Source: UBA1424 sp041654095
GTDB taxonomy: Bacteria > Bacillota_I > Bacilli_A > RFN20 > CAG-826
Assembly (NCBI GenBank): GCA_041654095.1
Contig: JBAZED010000009.1
Span: 1 to 59,782 of the forward strand
Direction of reading: 5' to 3'
Length of the DNA stretch: 59,782 bases
Program-made: the position numbers and the translations under genes
Part shown: positions 49,921-56,977 of the stretch, in pieces
Numbering within the stretch: the first letter of the stretch is position 1
Layout: every line of letters begins with the position of its first letter
Notes under the pieces: model-generated
Seen by the model: the letters and a program-made list of their open reading frames with translations, nothing else
The model's database searches: none
Told to the model about the DNA's origin: nothing

Positions 49921-50610
49921 ATGAAAAAAACCTTATCATCATCACTACTTCCAATCATTCTAATGTCATTCGCTTTAGCGGCCTGCAATGGCGGCAACGG
50001 CGATAGCTCCTCGAATTCATCCAGTTCCTCATCGGATCCTGATGCGACTTACACGGTCACTTTTGATTTGAATTACGCGGGAGCCCAAAACGCGCCAGCA
50101 GCTCAGACCATCGCCTCAGGGGGTTTGGTCACGAAACCGGCTGATCCGACTCGTGATGGCCATGATTTTACTCATTGGACTAGCGATATATACGGCAGTA
50201 CTCAATGGAATTTTACCAGTGATATCGTCACCGCGGATATGACATTGTACGCTGGGTGGAGCGTCGCTGAAACTCCTTCCAAACTATTTTATGTCGATAT
50301 TCCTGGATTTTGGAAAACCGATGGCGGAGTAGCCGGTTTCTATGCTTGGGAAGGCGCTGCAAATAATACGTGGCCCGGTGCCCGCATGACCAATGTATCG
50401 GGTGATATTTATAGCTATACACTGCCTTCGGAATACACAAATTTCGTGTTTGTCCGGATATCGCCAAGCGACCCAATCACCGATTGGGGTGCAAAAACAA
50501 TTAATTTGAGTGTCGATGCAGCCGGAAGCAATGATTTATTTACTGTTGCTGAAACAACGCAATGGGGTGATCCGGGCTGTCAAGGTGTTTGGTCCGTCTA
50601 TCCAGCCTGA
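49921..50610 (+). CDS. Lipoprotein with InlB B-repeat and CBM26-like module
   Basis: A 229-residue lipoprotein (lipobox ALAACNGG, Cys about 22) with a Ser-rich linker. An InlB B-repeat/flg_new domain (about 43-115) has TVTFDLNYAGAQNAPAAQTI and ends MTLYAGW. A CBM26-like starch-binding module (about 120-225) has KLFYVDIPGFWKTDGGVAGF, WPGARM and FVRISPSDPITDWGAKT. No catalytic domain is present. It is a smaller relative of the lipoprotein at 53198-54295, which carries two such modules. The start at 49921 with AAAGGA upstream is chosen. The gene at 50649 follows after 38 bp. Likely role: starch tethering. Confidence 0.78.
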   Translation: MKKTLSSSLLPIILMSFALAACNGGNGDSSSNSSSSSSDPDATYTVTFDLNYAGAQNAPAAQTIASGGLVTKPADPTRDGHDFTHWTSDIYGSTQWNFTSDIVTADMTLYAGWSVAETPSKLFYVDIPGFWKTDGGVAGFYAWEGAANNTWPGARMTNVSGDIYSYTLPSEYTNFVFVRISPSDPITDWGAKTINLSVDAAGSNDLFTVAETTQWGDPGCQGVWSVYPA

Positions 50611-50648
50611 CAATTCTTTATCTTTTCGATTTGAAAAGGAGAACATCA

Positions 50649-53129
50649 ATGATTAAAGCGCAAAAGTTTTTGACTTTGTTGCTCGCTGTTTTGCTCATCG
50701 CAAGTTGCGATGGTGGGACGACGGACACCAGTTCATCATCCGATTCATCGAGCATCACCTCAATCGAAGAAATCGATGAATATGATGATTGGCTGAACAC
50801 CTGGTCGCAATCAGGTCACCTCTATCTTCATTATTTACGGCCAAAAGCGACGGCGATGGCCGAATACGATAATTATGCCTTATGGATATGGCAAAACGCG
50901 CCACAAGACCTCGAAGGTTCGCTTTATTGCGGAACGGAAGCGGCTGTCCTAAGCAACTTTCATAAAATGAACGCCGACTGGATGGACAATGTCGGCGATT
51001 CGGGCAATGATGTCATGCAATCAGGTCGCATCGTCGATATCGACTTGGCAGCAACGAATGTCATCGGTGGAAAAACCGGCGACAGCACCGGCTTCATCGG
51101 TGCGACCCGCATCGGTTTTCTCATCGTCCTCGAAAGTTCGATGGGTGGTGGTACGCACTGGACGAGCGATGGTGGCGCCAATACTTACATCGATGATCTT
51201 GATAGCCACAAACGCTCGAATGGGGCGATTCACGTCTTCTGCGTGCAAGGAAGCGTCGGCGATTATAAATTTAGTTACGATGCTGAATATACCGAAAACC
51301 CAACGGTTGACGACGAGACTAAAGGCTATCGCTCCGGTACCGAATTGAGCGATACAAGTTCAAACGATACCTATACACAAGCCGTGACCTCCTCGACTTT
51401 TAAAACCGAGATGGGAATTGGCTATCAGATTTTCGTCGCCAGTTTTGCTGACTCGAATGGTGACGGCATGGGTGACATCCGTGGCATCATTAATTCCCTA
51501 GATTATTTACAGTCATTAAAAGTTAACTGCTTATGGCTCACGCCAATTCAGCAGTCGGAGAGCTATCACGGTTATGATGTGACCGATTTTGCGGCGATCG
51601 ATTCCAAATTCGGAACGATGGCCGATTATCGCGAATTAGTCGATGAAGTCCACCTGAGAGGCATGACCATCTTGATGGACTTTGTCATCAACCACACATC
51701 CAAAAATAATGTGTGGTTCAAGAAATCGCAAAGAGCCGAAGAAGGCATTCATCCCGTCACTCAAGCCAAGTTTAAATACCGCGATATGTATCATTGGAAG
51801 TACGCGGGTGATCTAGTTCGCAAGTGGAATGAAACATCGAGCGTCCCGGTCGCGGATCCCGGCTATGGAACGGCGACGGCGACTTATACCAACATTCCCG
51901 TCGAGCAGCATCCCGACTGGTATCGCGACGGCGAATCTAATTACTATTACTACGGTAAATTCGGTTCCGGCATGGCCGAACTTAATTACGAGTCGCAGAT
52001 CACGCGCGATTTAGTCATCGAAATGGCCAAGAACTGGCTTGAATTTGGTGTCGATGGCTTCCGCCTCGACGCCGTCAAACATATTTATATGTTAGACGAA
52101 GCATATAGGAGCGGCGATCAAGTCGTCAGCGACACCGGTGAGCGGACTTATTACGACGAAGAAAAAATGCAGACCGTCACCGTCAAATTCGACTATTCTT
52201 CCAACCTTTCGAAGAACATCGCTTTCTGGAAAGAGTTTTCACATAAGATTAAACAATCCTATCCTAATGCCTTCTTAGTCGGTGAAAACTTCGATGGCTG
52301 GGATGATCGGATGTCGCCGTATTATAAAGCCATGGATTCGCAGTTTGACTTCGGCCTTTATTATCACAACCTCGAATACAACTATCAGAAGGCTCAAGGC
52401 AAGAACGCGGTCGCCAACGCCTTGGAAGGGAACGCCACCGAAACCGTTCACAAATCGCATCGCGATGATTATATCAACGGGGCTTTCACTTCAAACCACG
52501 ACGTTTTGAGAGCTATCAACCACATCAACGTCGCCAGCGGTAGCAGCAACCTCGGCAACAATCCGACGATCGGCTCCGGCGATGTCGCCACACAGATTAA
52601 GAAAGCCCAGACCCACGCGGCCATCACTTTGATGCAGCCGGGCCTCAGCTGGATATATTACGGCGATGAGCTCGGCATGTCGGGCAATACCTCGCAAGAT
52701 ACGGCGACGAACGCCAACAATATGGACCGCTGGTATCGCCAACCCTTCAAATGGGGTGCGAGCGACGACCGGACGACTGGGTATCGCTTTAATATGTACA
52801 CCGTCGAGCACGATAACTATAACAAAAACACTCTGAAGAGTGCTGCGGAGCAGGCGGTGGATAATAATAGCATGCTTGCCTTATATAAGAAGCTCGCGGA
52901 AATAAAAAATTACGCCGATTTCCCTGTTAACGGCGACTACACGGGTTGGACTTATGGTGATAGTTCAGATGTCCAACACTTTCAGATAGCCGGCGCGACG
53001 GCGACATATAAAGTCTATGTCAACTGCGGGTCTTCAACATTGACGATCAGCCCGGGGACGGTTGTTCTAGCGTGGAACGCGACGAGCACGAGCCTCCCAC
53101 CTTACGGCATTGTCATTTCGAAAGTATAA
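50649..53129 (+). CDS. Lipoprotein alpha-amylase with N-terminal CBM41-like region (GH13)
   Basis: An 826-residue GH13 enzyme. Lipobox LLIASCDGG and a Ser/Thr linker lead to an N-terminal region of about 200 residues. Its LYLHYLRPKATA and NYALWIWQNAP resemble a CBM41 module. The barrel starts near residue 255 (GIGYQIFVASFADSNGDGMG). Catalytic residues are Asp in GFRLDAVKHI (about 468), Glu in LVGENFDGW (about 544) and Asp in TSNHDVLR (about 616). SWIYYGDELGMSG is the usual end-of-barrel motif. AAGGAG precedes the ATG at 50649. Domain content differs from the amylase at 44084, so the two probably attack different starch forms. A bidirectional terminator follows. Confidence 0.9.
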   Translation: MIKAQKFLTLLLAVLLIASCDGGTTDTSSSSDSSSITSIEEIDEYDDWLNTWSQSGHLYLHYLRPKATAMAEYDNYALWIWQNAPQDLEGSLYCGTEAAVLSNFHKMNADWMDNVGDSGNDVMQSGRIVDIDLAATNVIGGKTGDSTGFIGATRIGFLIVLESSMGGGTHWTSDGGANTYIDDLDSHKRSNGAIHVFCVQGSVGDYKFSYDAEYTENPTVDDETKGYRSGTELSDTSSNDTYTQAVTSSTFKTEMGIGYQIFVASFADSNGDGMGDIRGIINSLDYLQSLKVNCLWLTPIQQSESYHGYDVTDFAAIDSKFGTMADYRELVDEVHLRGMTILMDFVINHTSKNNVWFKKSQRAEEGIHPVTQAKFKYRDMYHWKYAGDLVRKWNETSSVPVADPGYGTATATYTNIPVEQHPDWYRDGESNYYYYGKFGSGMAELNYESQITRDLVIEMAKNWLEFGVDGFRLDAVKHIYMLDEAYRSGDQVVSDTGERTYYDEEKMQTVTVKFDYSSNLSKNIAFWKEFSHKIKQSYPNAFLVGENFDGWDDRMSPYYKAMDSQFDFGLYYHNLEYNYQKAQGKNAVANALEGNATETVHKSHRDDYINGAFTSNHDVLRAINHINVASGSSNLGNNPTIGSGDVATQIKKAQTHAAITLMQPGLSWIYYGDELGMSGNTSQDTATNANNMDRWYRQPFKWGASDDRTTGYRFNMYTVEHDNYNKNTLKSAAEQAVDNNSMLALYKKLAEIKNYADFPVNGDYTGWTYGDSSDVQHFQIAGATATYKVYVNCGSSTLTISPGTVVLAWNATSTSLPPYGIVISKV

Positions 53130-53150
53130 TCATCTCAGATATTCATAAAA

Positions 53151-53180
53151 CAGGCCCGAGTCGTCTCGAGCCCGTTTTTA
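53151..53180. terminator. Bidirectional terminator between convergent genes
   Basis: GGCCCGAG, a four-base loop and CTCGAGCC with one mismatch, flanked by TTTTT on the right and AAAA on the left, so it can act for both strands. Confidence 0.8.
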
Positions 53181-53197
53181 CTATGTTGAAAATAAAT

Positions 53198-54295
53198 TTA
53201 TATCGGAGTATATGTCGACCATGCGCCGCTGCAATTTGTCGGCTTATAGACCGCGGTTTCCGCGATGGTATAGAAGTTTTTACCGTCAATTGGTATGATC
53301 AAGTTTTCAGTCTGAGCTTTTTTGGCTTCGATTGGTTGTTCACCTGCTGCCGTCATCTTATTAAAGATGACACGCGTATAAGATTCTGGGACATCAAAAC
53401 TATAAATCTCGCCTGATACGAGCGTCATTTTGTCTCCCGGCCACGTTTTAAAGGGCGTCCAATCGCCTTGGGCTAAATAAATGCCGGCGACATCGCCATC
53501 TGTGTGCCAATAGGTAGGAATATCGACATAAATCGTCTTTGTCTCTTCAATTGGATAAGGTTCGGGCTCATTTGGATAGACGCTCCAGCGGCCGCGGCAT
53601 TTGCTGTCGCCGTAGTAAACCGTCTCATCGACCGTAAAATAATTGAGGGCCTCATCGTCTAACAAACTTAAATCGATGTCGGATGTCTGCGATTTTATTC
53701 CAGCCTCGGGTTCCAAACCGCTGGGAGTGAGGCGAGCAAACAGCATTTTGTCGTAGTTGACCGGTACTTCTAAACTAAAAATCTCGCCTTCAACTGGTGT
53801 CATCTTCTCGCCGGGCCATGCCTTCTTCGGACCATCTTCGTCACTCCAAGCATAGATGCCGGCGGTGTAGCTGTCGACGAGCCAAAAAGCCGGGGCATTG
53901 AGATAGAACATTTTCTTGGGGATGGGGGGTTCGACATAGCTATATCTCCAAGCTGCGTATAAAGTCATATCTGAGATGACGACATCATTACCAAAATCCC
54001 AAGCATCGCTTCCATAATAATCGCTTGACCAGTTTATGAATTCATAATCAGTTCTCGTCGGGGCGGTTGGTTCAACAACTTTGGTATTGACTAACACAGT
54101 CTGAGAGTCTGGCGCGCTTTCCGCACCGGAATAGTTCAAATCAAAAGTGACGGTGTATTCGGTGCTGGGATCAACGCTTGACGAAGATGAATTGCTCGAC
54201 TCGCCGCTCGACTCGCTTGAATTATCGGTGTTGCATGAAGTTGCAATCAGGGGCAGCAGCAAAAAGAGGAAAGCGACTACATTCCTTCTAATCAT
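53198..54295 (-). CDS. Lipoprotein with InlB B-repeat and two CBM26-like modules
   Basis: A 365-residue surface lipoprotein (lipobox IATSCNTD). A Ser-rich linker, an InlB B-repeat (about 45-120; TVTFDLNYSGAESAPDSQTV) and two starch-binding modules follow. The modules lie at about 125-240 (KMFYLNAPAFWLVDSYTAGI, WPGEKM) and 250-365 (TIYVDIPTYWHTDGDVAGIY, WPGDKM, VIFNKM). The ATG at 54295 lies 9 bp after GGGAG; an ATG at 54304 touches that site and is less likely. It has the same architecture as the product at 49921 with one more module, probably an ancestral duplication. A TACAnnTGTA dyad lies upstream. Confidence 0.8.
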   Translation of the reverse strand: MIRRNVVAFLFLLLPLIATSCNTDNSSESSGESSNSSSSSVDPSTEYTVTFDLNYSGAESAPDSQTVLVNTKVVEPTAPTRTDYEFINWSSDYYGSDAWDFGNDVVISDMTLYAAWRYSYVEPPIPKKMFYLNAPAFWLVDSYTAGIYAWSDEDGPKKAWPGEKMTPVEGEIFSLEVPVNYDKMLFARLTPSGLEPEAGIKSQTSDIDLSLLDDEALNYFTVDETVYYGDSKCRGRWSVYPNEPEPYPIEETKTIYVDIPTYWHTDGDVAGIYLAQGDWTPFKTWPGDKMTLVSGEIYSFDVPESYTRVIFNKMTAAGEQPIEAKKAQTENLIIPIDGKNFYTIAETAVYKPTNCSGAWSTYTPI

Positions 54296-54327
54296 AATCT
54301 GCATCTCCCGATTTTATTCATAATAGT

Positions 54328-54374
54328 AGTTTACTATATAAACCATTTTAAGTTAACAAATCCATACAGCTGTA
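54328..54374 (-). promoter_or_regulatory. TACAnnTGTA dyad and promoter of the double-CBM lipoprotein
   Basis: The dyad TACAGCTGTA is at 54365-54374. On the minus strand TTAACT (54356-54351), 17 bp, TAAACT (54333-54328) form a candidate promoter; the dyad centre is about 36 bp upstream of the -10 box, as at malE. Confidence 0.5.
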
Positions 54375-54385
54375 ATTTTAACGGA

Positions 54386-54413
54386 CAAAAAAAGAACGCC
54401 AATTAAGGCGTTC
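54386..54413 (-). terminator. Terminator of the gene at 54434-55747
   Basis: On the minus strand GAACGCC, a six-base loop and GGCGTTC are followed by seven Ts. Confidence 0.9.
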
Positions 54414-54433
54414 AATTTAGGATAGATGATTGT

Positions 54434-55747
54434 TTAGGCTCTTTTCTTTCTGAGGATGTAAAGACCCGCAAGGCTTGTTAAACCAACTAATGCAATAATA
54501 ATAATTATCATAATGCCGTTGCCGTTATTGCCAAGAAAATCTAAATCAATTATCGATCCGCTAGGATTAGCTGCGGCGTATAAAGTTGAAAGGCGAGCAT
54601 ATTTATACCAACCGGTCACCGCCGTACCTCCACCTCTTACTTCGCCATAGCCGCTATCGCCCGTACCGCTATAATCGGTGAGCGAGATGGTGGATAAATC
54701 GCCCAAAATTTTCCAAGTGGTTTTGTCGGCTTTTTTGAAGAACGTTAACTCCATCTGCGCAAAGGCACCCCACCCATTGATATTGCTGCTCGAACAAGTT
54801 AAATAACCTTCGAGGACCTTTTCGATAAATCCATAGCTTTGCCAAGCTTCGCCTTCGCCATAGCCAAGGGGTATCGAAGCGGTGTCGGCGATAATCCCGG
54901 CGCTGAGAGTGTGGGACCAGTCGTCACCAACATACAGAACCAAATTGTTATTTCCTGTTGCCCACGTCATTTCGCTTGTGATATCCCATATGTGGACATA
55001 AGCGTTGTCGCCGCCATTTGTGCGAACGACTCGAAGTTTATAGCCGTTTGCCAAATCCGCGATGTTCAAATCAAAATAAGCAAGAAACAAATCTTCTTCT
55101 AATGTCCCACCGTTAGGAATGAACTTCATTCCCGTATTGGCATAGCCCGTAGGTTTGTGGATGGTTGTGTTCCACTCTATTGAAGAGCCAAATTGCAAAC
55201 AATTTATTGCCCCATCCTTAACATATGCGTTACCACGATTGAGAAACACTCTCATCCGACTAGATGTGATACCTCCAGAGAGAGGCTCAGCAAAAGTCGA
55301 TGAATATTGGATTCGGAATAGAGAACCGCTGGTATCAAAAAGAACCTCAAATGTTGGGGTACCAGAAGAATATGTAACTTTAATATTATCGCCAGAAGGA
55401 GAAGACAAAACCGTTCCTTTGAGAACGCTAGTTAAGCCACTGAAACCAATAACTCCCGGCCAGGTGTCATTGGTATTAAGCTTGAATTCAGTATCGGTCG
55501 GGAGAGCGCCCGTCCAACGATACAAAGTTGATTCTCCAACTTTTACCAATTCATAAGTGTGATCTTCTAATGCCCATTGATCAGGAGTTTGCATGCTGCC
55601 AACCAGTGAATATGTCGAAGTTGGAACAGCCTTTGTTTCAAAACTCGAATTTCGAATGGCAACTCCAGAGGCAAGGCTGACCGCAAACGTTCCGCCTAAG
55701 ACAGCAATACCTAAAAATAGACCTGTTCTTTTTAATCTTTCGTTCAT
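54434..55747 (-). CDS. Large surface glycan-binding protein, SusE/F-like N-terminal module
   Basis: A 437-residue protein with signal peptide (about 1-40) and a C-terminal hydrophobic anchor, IIIIIALVGLTSLAGLYILR plus KKRA, nearly the same as in the protein at 48738. The N-terminal module (about 43-145; TYSLVGSMQTPDQWALEDHT, TEFKLNTNDTWPG) resembles by pattern the starch-binding E-set modules of Bacteroides SusE/SusF. The rest (about 150-400) is beta-rich, with many aromatic residues, and I do not recognise it. GGGAGG lies 8 bp before the ATG. No catalytic motif is seen. It has its own promoter and terminator. A starch-binding role is inferred from the module and context. Confidence 0.65.
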   Translation of the reverse strand: MNERLKRTGLFLGIAVLGGTFAVSLASGVAIRNSSFETKAVPTSTYSLVGSMQTPDQWALEDHTYELVKVGESTLYRWTGALPTDTEFKLNTNDTWPGVIGFSGLTSVLKGTVLSSPSGDNIKVTYSSGTPTFEVLFDTSGSLFRIQYSSTFAEPLSGGITSSRMRVFLNRGNAYVKDGAINCLQFGSSIEWNTTIHKPTGYANTGMKFIPNGGTLEEDLFLAYFDLNIADLANGYKLRVVRTNGGDNAYVHIWDITSEMTWATGNNNLVLYVGDDWSHTLSAGIIADTASIPLGYGEGEAWQSYGFIEKVLEGYLTCSSSNINGWGAFAQMELTFFKKADKTTWKILGDLSTISLTDYSGTGDSGYGEVRGGGTAVTGWYKYARLSTLYAAANPSGSIIDLDFLGNNGNGIMIIIIIALVGLTSLAGLYILRKKRA

Positions 55748-55798
55748 GAGTTATCCTCCCTTGAGAATTAAAAAGCAAAAATCGATTAAACTAACATA

Positions 55799-55827
55799 AT
55801 TGTATTAAGATATTATACACTTGTCAA
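55799..55827 (-). promoter_or_regulatory. Promoter of the SusE/F-like gene
   Basis: On the minus strand TTGACA (55827-55822), 17-bp spacer, TACAAT (55804-55799). ACAAGTGT overlaps the -35 box, a partial match to the island dyad. Confidence 0.65.
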
Positions 55828-55885
55828 CAAATCAAAAAGCCGTGAATTCTTAATCCTTACAAAGTAAAAAGAGAAATAATTGATG

Positions 55886-56842
55886 CTAGCGAACGATGAT
55901 CTGCGAGGCGTATGACGACCAATAAGCACTGGTCTTGTAAGCGTCTAAAGCACTTTCATATACTTTATATCTCAATAAATTGTTTGTGTTCTCAAAGGAA
56001 CTCGCTCCGCGAATTGGCGGAGTGAGATTATCGAGATATACATCGCGGAGGTTTGCACAGTCGGCAAAAGCGCGCGAATTGATTTCCGCGACATGGTTAT
56101 TTAGAGTAATCGCGGCGATGGCGGTGCCTTCGAAAGCGTTGTTGCCCACGACTTCGAGTTTTGACGGCATCGCGACAGTTTGCAGAGCCAGACAATCAGC
56201 AAAAGCGTCGGTGTCGATTAAGGTCACGTTGCTGGGAATGACGATCGACGATAACTGGATGGCATCTTTAAAGGCCCCCATGCCAATTTTGGTCAGCATG
56301 CTAGGCAAAGTTACTGATGCGATTGAGCCGTTCTCCGAGAAAATGTACTCGCCGAGCTCGAGGACGGGACGGCTGTTATAGTAGCTGGGGATGACGACGT
56401 TGGTCGAATTGCCGCCATAGGAAGTGACGATGTATCCGGTATTGCTGAGATTCGTTGAGTACGTGAAATCGGCGACATTGCCGTCGGTCCATTTCGCATG
56501 CAAGGTAACATCGGCGGTGACGATATATGGAAAACTGACGATATTGGCGTAAGTCGCTTCAAGGAACCAGCCTTCGAGAATTAAGGTTCCGTTTTCGACG
56601 ATGGGCATCGTGCTGATCTTCGCCGTGAAGACGGCTTCCAATGCCGCCGCACAGTGGGTGTCGAAATGGACCCAGTGGGGATCGTTAGGGATTTCCGTAC
56701 CCGAGGTGTCGGTCGAGGAAGGCGAGCTTCCACCTGATGAGGTGTCGCTGCCCGAATCATCATCATTTCCGCAGGCCACTAAGGCGAAGAGAAGAGGGAG
56801 AAGGAGCAATTTTGATAGTTTGTTCATTTCCATATTTTTCAT
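55886..56842 (-). CDS. BspA-type leucine-rich-repeat lipoprotein
   Basis: A 318-residue lipoprotein (lipobox ALVACGND, Cys about 24) with a Ser/Thr linker. An InlB B-repeat-like domain (about 55-120, ending VTLHAKW) comes first, then five or so LRR_5/BspA repeats (about 130-290). Examples are ASVTLPSMLTKIGMGAFKDA, LSSIVIPSNVTLIDTDAFAD and LQTVAMPSKLEVVGNNAFEG. Such repeats usually mediate adhesion or protein contact. The start is one of three close ATGs (56842, 56833, 56827); the first lies only 7 nt from the predicted transcript start. It is divergent from the secreted amylase gene and shares an intergenic dyad with it, suggesting a role in the starch surface machinery. Confidence 0.82.
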   Translation of the reverse strand: MKNMEMNKLSKLLLLPLLFALVACGNDDDSGSDTSSGGSSPSSTDTSGTEIPNDPHWVHFDTHCAAALEAVFTAKISTMPIVENGTLILEGWFLEATYANIVSFPYIVTADVTLHAKWTDGNVADFTYSTNLSNTGYIVTSYGGNSTNVVIPSYYNSRPVLELGEYIFSENGSIASVTLPSMLTKIGMGAFKDAIQLSSIVIPSNVTLIDTDAFADCLALQTVAMPSKLEVVGNNAFEGTAIAAITLNNHVAEINSRAFADCANLRDVYLDNLTPPIRGASSFENTNNLLRYKVYESALDAYKTSAYWSSYASQIIVR

Positions 56843-56855
56843 CCGTACGGGTAAA

Positions 56856-56883
56856 ATTATAGCAAGTTATTATCGAATGACAA
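56856..56883 (-). promoter_or_regulatory. Promoter of the LRR lipoprotein
   Basis: On the minus strand TTGTCA (56883-56878), 16-bp spacer, TATAAT (56861-56856), giving a leader of about 7 nt to the first ATG. Confidence 0.65.
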
Positions 56884-56892
56884 ATAAGTTTT

Positions 56893-56902
56893 GACACGTG
56901 TC
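56893..56902. promoter_or_regulatory. ACAnnTGT-type dyad shared by divergent genes
   Basis: GACACGTGTC is a perfect 10-bp palindrome. Its centre is about 36 bp from the minus-strand -10 box and about 39 bp from the plus-strand TATAAT (56937-56942). Confidence 0.45.
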
Positions 56903-56936
56903 TTAAATATGTTATTTAATTAACTGGGGATTTTTG

Positions 56937-56942
56937 TATAAT
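56937..56942 (+). promoter_or_regulatory. -10 box of the secreted amylase gene
   Basis: Perfect TATAAT. The -35 region is poor (ATTTAA), as expected for an activator-dependent promoter. The leader is about 29 nt with GGAAGG before the ATG. Confidence 0.5.
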
Positions 56943-56977
56943 TAGAATACTGGGGTAGCGGAAGTAGGAAGGTTATT

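Noticed and set aside
55815..55827. ACAAGTGT on the promoter of the SusE/F-like gene as a full operator
   Set aside because: It also overlaps TTGACA, and the flanking bases are not symmetric. Not counted as a dyad of the regulon.
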